Positions 14,557-17,556 of a DNA stretch of 17,556 nucleotides are shown here, piece after piece. Every line of letters starts with the position of its first letter. Positions within the stretch are counted from its first letter, which is position 1. Origin of the DNA: Sulfurimonas sp. (GTDB lineage Bacteria > Campylobacterota > Campylobacteria > Campylobacterales > Sulfurimonadaceae); the NCBI GenBank assembly GCA_027063295.1, contig JAMORZ010000024.1, forward strand, positions 1 to 17,556. Direction: 5' to 3'. The notes beneath the pieces are model-generated. The model made no database searches and had not been told where the DNA came from. It saw nothing but the letters and a program-made list of their open reading frames with translations. The translations under genes were made by a program, and so were the position numbers.

Positions 14557-14562
14557 TATAAT
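14557..14562 (+). promoter_or_regulatory. -10 box (TATAAT) of the PAS-chemoreceptor pair
   Basis: TATAAT 12 bases after the nhaA stop, with an expected start near 14569 and a leader of about 30 bases. The Shine-Dalgarno before the PAS gene is a modest GAGAG. Confidence 0.6.
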
Positions 14563-14598
14563 ACCACAAATAACATTATTTATTGAGAGCTATACATT

Positions 14599-15096
14599 AT
14601 GAAAATAGTACCAAAAGACAAAAGAAAAGAGTTTAACAGTGATACTCTTCTTGTAACAAAAACCGATCTCAAAGGGAAGATTACTTATGCAAATCGTGCT
14701 TTCATGGAGATAGTAGAGATGGATGAAGATACACTTGTGGGTGCCCCTCACAATATCATTCGCCATCCAGATATGCCCCGCATTATCTTTAAGTATCTTT
14801 GGGATTATCTTCAAAGTGAAAAAGAGATCCATGCTTATGTAAAGAACCTCTGTGCAGATGGTTCTTACTACTGGGTTATGGCAAATGTCACACCATCCTA
14901 TCTTAATGGTAGAGTTGTTGGTTACCATTCAGCAAGACGCTCCCCAACACAACATGCTCTAAATATCATAGAACCCCTCTACAAACAGCTCTTAGCAGCA
15001 GAAAAGAGTGGTGGGATTGCAACGAGCGAAAAAATACTTAACAATCTTCTAGAAGAAAAAGGAATGCAATATGACCAATTTATCCTCTCTTTCTAA
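14599..15096 (+). CDS. Aer-type PAS sensor protein (CetB-like)
   Basis: 165 residues, one PAS domain and no membrane segment. It aligns by eye with the N-terminus of E. coli Aer: TDLKGKITYANRAFMEIV (22-39), NIIRHPDMPRIIFKYLW (52-68), DGSYYWVMANVTP (87-99), then IEPLYKQLLAA (124-134), which matches the Aer segment after the PAS domain. The RHPDMP residues (55-60) include those needed for FAD binding in Aer, so it should bind FAD and report redox or electron-transport state. Its frame overlaps the chemoreceptor gene by 26 bases. Campylobacter jejuni has the same split as CetB (PAS) and CetA (signalling protein) for energy taxis. Confidence 0.88.
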   Translation: MKIVPKDKRKEFNSDTLLVTKTDLKGKITYANRAFMEIVEMDEDTLVGAPHNIIRHPDMPRIIFKYLWDYLQSEKEIHAYVKNLCADGSYYWVMANVTPSYLNGRVVGYHSARRSPTQHALNIIEPLYKQLLAAEKSGGIATSEKILNNLLEEKGMQYDQFILSF

Positions 15097-16552
15097 GCTT
15101 CATTATGCAAACTATGCACATATCCTTGTCATAACTCTAGCATTTATTGTAACGGCTCTTTTATTTGAGTTTCACATTGTGACATTTCTTTTTAATCTTG
15201 CAAATATTGCCATAGCACTCTATGCTTACAAGCAGATCCATATTACACGTCAAAGCATTAAACGCTCATCAGATATTATCTCTGCTGCAAAAGATGGTAA
15301 CTTTGAAAATCGCCAACACCATATCAGTGGTGGTGGAGAGCTCGAAGAACTTGCATGGAACATCAATGATATGTTTGATCAGATCGAAGGGATCATACGT
15401 GAAATCAACACCTCTATTGAGTATGCCTCACAAAACAAATACTTTAGACGTATCAACACAACAGGACTCAACACCCTTTTTGCAAAAACAGGTTCACTAA
15501 TCAACAAAAGTATCGATGCAATGGAAGCTGAATACAAATCTCAAGAAAAGATTAACTTTATCAATGAGCTTTCAAAGACAGGTAAAGGGTTGATGTCAAG
15601 TTTTCAAAGTATTCAATCTCAGATCAGTGATACCAATGACACACTTTCACAACTTGCAATAGAATCTCAAGAGTCTGCATCACTTTCACGTTCAAACAAT
15701 GCAGTTGTTGAAGCGATGAATGCAAACTTTGAAAAACTCTCACAAATCATTGCACAAAATGATGAATCGATCGAAGGGGTATCAAGCAGAACAGCTGAAA
15801 TAACCTCTGTTATCGATCTTATCAAAGATATTGCAGATCAAACAAATCTTCTTGCACTCAATGCTGCTATCGAAGCAGCTCGTGCGGGTGAACACGGACG
15901 TGGTTTTGCTGTGGTTGCGGATGAAGTGCGAAAATTAGCAGAGAGAACACAAAAAGCAACAAATGAGATCACTATCTCTATCTCAACACTTCAACAAGAA
16001 GCAAATGGTATGCTTGATAATTCTAAAGCACTCAACGACATAGCACATGAGTCAACAGAGAGTGTCGAGACACTTTATACTTCACTTGAGCAGTTCAACA
16101 CCACAAGTGAGTCTGTTTTAGCATCAAGTCGTTACATGAAAAACAAAAACTTTATCGTTTTAGCTAAAATCGATCATATACTTTTTAAAGCTGATGCACT
16201 TGACCATGTTGATAAGGAGCTTTACAAAGACTTTACAGATGATCATTCATGTCGCTTTGGACAATGGTATAACACAGAGGGTATAAAACAATTTAAACAT
16301 TCACAAAGCTTTAAAAAGATCCAAGCACCACATAAAGCTGTCCATGATGGTATCTTAGATACATTTAAACTTCTCAAAGAGAAGTCTATTTTAGAGTGTA
16401 CAAACGATGTAAAACAAAACTTTATCAAAGTAGAACAAGCTTCAGATGAGCTTTTTGTGCTGATGGATAAAATGTTAGAAGAAGAAGCACAATACGAAAC
16501 TCAAAATATAGAACAAGGTGATCTTGAATTATGGGATTCTCAAGAGGGCTAG
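15071..16552 (+). CDS. Membrane chemoreceptor with C-terminal CZB domain (CetA-like)
   Basis: 493 residues: a membrane hairpin (about 17-33 and 36-52) with no periplasmic sensor domain, a HAMP-like stretch (about 54-115), a long coiled coil, and the MCP hairpin tip that binds CheA and CheW (253-293, with GEHGRGFAVVADEVRKLAERT). The C-terminal 130 residues form a CZB (chemoreceptor zinc-binding) domain with the ligand set H369, C394 in CRFGQWY, H421 and H425. It should receive its signal from the PAS protein encoded just upstream, as CetA does from CetB, while the CZB domain could add a zinc- or hypochlorite-linked input as in other CZB chemoreceptors. An AAAGGAA Shine-Dalgarno inside the PAS gene supports this ATG. 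The end overlaps recG by 24 bases on the other strand. Confidence 0.9.
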   Translation: MTNLSSLSKLHYANYAHILVITLAFIVTALLFEFHIVTFLFNLANIAIALYAYKQIHITRQSIKRSSDIISAAKDGNFENRQHHISGGGELEELAWNINDMFDQIEGIIREINTSIEYASQNKYFRRINTTGLNTLFAKTGSLINKSIDAMEAEYKSQEKINFINELSKTGKGLMSSFQSIQSQISDTNDTLSQLAIESQESASLSRSNNAVVEAMNANFEKLSQIIAQNDESIEGVSSRTAEITSVIDLIKDIADQTNLLALNAAIEAARAGEHGRGFAVVADEVRKLAERTQKATNEITISISTLQQEANGMLDNSKALNDIAHESTESVETLYTSLEQFNTTSESVLASSRYMKNKNFIVLAKIDHILFKADALDHVDKELYKDFTDDHSCRFGQWYNTEGIKQFKHSQSFKKIQAPHKAVHDGILDTFKLLKEKSILECTNDVKQNFIKVEQASDELFVLMDKMLEEEAQYETQNIEQGDLELWDSQEG

Positions 16553-17556
16553 ATCCTCTTTGACACTTTGTACAATCTTGGTATCTTCTGCTAAATCTAC
16601 CCAATGAAATTGTGAACCACTCTGGTTCACACCACGCAGCAGATCTCCACTTTTTCTAAACTTCAAATCAAGATTTGCTATATCAAATCCACTCGGTGTT
16701 GTTACAAACTCTTCAAGTCTTGGTGAAGAGTTTTGATTTGTGTATAAAAAGCAATACCCTTTTAAACCTGTACGACTCACTCGCCCACGAAGTTGATGTA
16801 ATGTAGAAAGTCCTAATCTCTCAGCTCCAACAATCACCACTGTTGAGAGTCTAGGTAGGGAGATGCCTACCTCAACAACAGTTGTGGCAATAAGGATGCT
16901 TCCTTTATCTCTAAACTCCTCTAAAACCTGCTCTTTTTCTTTATCTTTACCATGGGTTACATAAACATTTTCAAAATTTTTCTCCCAATACCCTCGTGCT
17001 TCATCGATACTTTGATACTCAAGTACCTCGCTTTGTTCTACTAAAGGATAAACCAAAAGTATCTGGTTATTTTTTGCTATCTCACTTTTGATATGCTCTA
17101 GCAGCATAGAGAAATCACTTCTGTGAATCACTTTTGATGTGATATCTTTTTGAAAAGGAGTGGATGTGATAAGACTCACATCGATATGTGCAGTCTCAAT
17201 CATCGCTTGCGTTCTTGGTATCGGAGTTGCCGAAAACTGAAAAAAATGAGGCTTTTTCTCCCCTTCACCAACTAACTTCTCTAGTTTATTACGTTGTTGT
17301 GTTCCAAAACGGTGCTGTTCATCCACCATCACAACAGCAGCCTGAGGTAGATCAGTATATAAAAGTGCATGAGTCCCAATAATAAAATCAAACTTATTAA
17401 GTTCTTTGTGCTTTATTTTGTTTGTAACAAGTGCAATGCGAAGTGTAGGTAAAAACTTCATAGCCTCTTCATAGATCTGTTGTGCCAATATGGTAGTTGG
17501 TGCCATTAAAATACTACGTTTTTTAGCTGTCATAAATGCTGTAGCTAAAATGACCA
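16529..17556 (-). CDS. recG: ATP-dependent DNA helicase RecG, C-terminal part (5' end outside window)
   Basis: About 342 codons are visible; the frame stays open through 17556 past an internal Met. RecG rescues stalled replication forks and branch-migrates Holliday junctions. Superfamily 2 motifs: Ia APTTILAQQ, II DEQHRFGTQQR (the RecG/Mfd-type DEQH box), III FSATPIPRT, V ATTVVEVGISLP and VI HQLRGRVSR, followed by the C-terminal DLKFRKSGDLLRG block. The N-terminal wedge and Walker A are beyond the window. The end is tail to tail with the chemoreceptor gene and overlaps it by 24 bases, with no room for a terminator between. Confidence 0.95.
   Translation of the reverse strand, partial: VILATAFMTAKKRSILMAPTTILAQQIYEEAMKFLPTLRIALVTNKIKHKELNKFDFIIGTHALLYTDLPQAAVVMVDEQHRFGTQQRNKLEKLVGEGEKKPHFFQFSATPIPRTQAMIETAHIDVSLITSTPFQKDITSKVIHRSDFSMLLEHIKSEIAKNNQILLVYPLVEQSEVLEYQSIDEARGYWEKNFENVYVTHGKDKEKEQVLEEFRDKGSILIATTVVEVGISLPRLSTVVIVGAERLGLSTLHQLRGRVSRTGLKGYCFLYTNQNSSPRLEEFVTTPSGFDIANLDLKFRKSGDLLRGVNQSGSQFHWVDLAEDTKIVQSVKEDLALLRIP

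Noticed and set aside
1..17556. Mobile elements, CRISPR arrays, tRNA or rRNA genes
   Set aside because: No transposase or integrase frames, regularly spaced direct repeats, or cloverleaf and rRNA-like sequences were seen in the short intergenic gaps.

Overview
The window looks like a stretch of core chromosome from a Campylobacterota (epsilonproteobacterial) organism, most like Sulfurimonas or a relative. This is an inference from three things: AT-rich, T-rich promoters with strong TATAAT-type -10 boxes, the conserved fabH-plsX-rpmF-DUF177-ndk-fdxA block, and a split Aer-type energy-taxis pair. There are no RNA genes, insertion sequences, CRISPR arrays or prophage genes. The window is densely coded; the longest gap is about 195 bases (4891-5085).

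Left part (1-5742). A HIT-family gene, cut by the window edge, meets a leftward cluster tail to tail. In transcription order the cluster is metK, then a 2[4Fe-4S] ferredoxin, then ndk, a DUF177/YceD protein, ribosomal protein L32 (rpmF, only 49 codons), plsX and fabH. metK, the ferredoxin and ndk each have a visible -10 box. The ndk-to-fabH genes are nearly contiguous and couple nucleotide supply, ribosome assembly and the start of fatty-acid and phospholipid synthesis. A 2-Cys peroxiredoxin (AhpC/Tsa type) is divergent from metK, and a Fur/PerR-like palindrome lies between them. A perfect 12-bp hairpin with a CCTCC-containing loop sits just after metK.

Middle (5743-9855). Leftward genes encode a small outer-membrane beta-barrel protein, an EamA/DMT permease and a PIF1-like helicase; the last two overlap. 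A rightward REC-REC-GGDEF diguanylate cyclase is divergent from the helicase.

Right-middle (9857-13145). A leftward three-gene operon encodes an unrecognised protein with a BRCT-like N-terminus and LRV-like helical repeats, a MoxR-type AAA+ ATPase, and a DUF2201/VWA protein whose metallopeptidase motif appears degenerate. This is the least described part of the window and the best candidate for a novel system: an ATPase-VWA chaperone pair with a dedicated repeat-protein partner. The first gene may be translated from a leaderless mRNA.

Right (13196-17556). A rightward Na+/H+ antiporter (nhaA) is followed by a PAS protein and a membrane-anchored chemoreceptor whose reading frames overlap. Together they resemble E. 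coli Aer split in two, the CetB/CetA arrangement of Campylobacter, with an added C-terminal CZB zinc-binding domain. The chemoreceptor frame overlaps the 3' end of a convergent recG that runs off the window.
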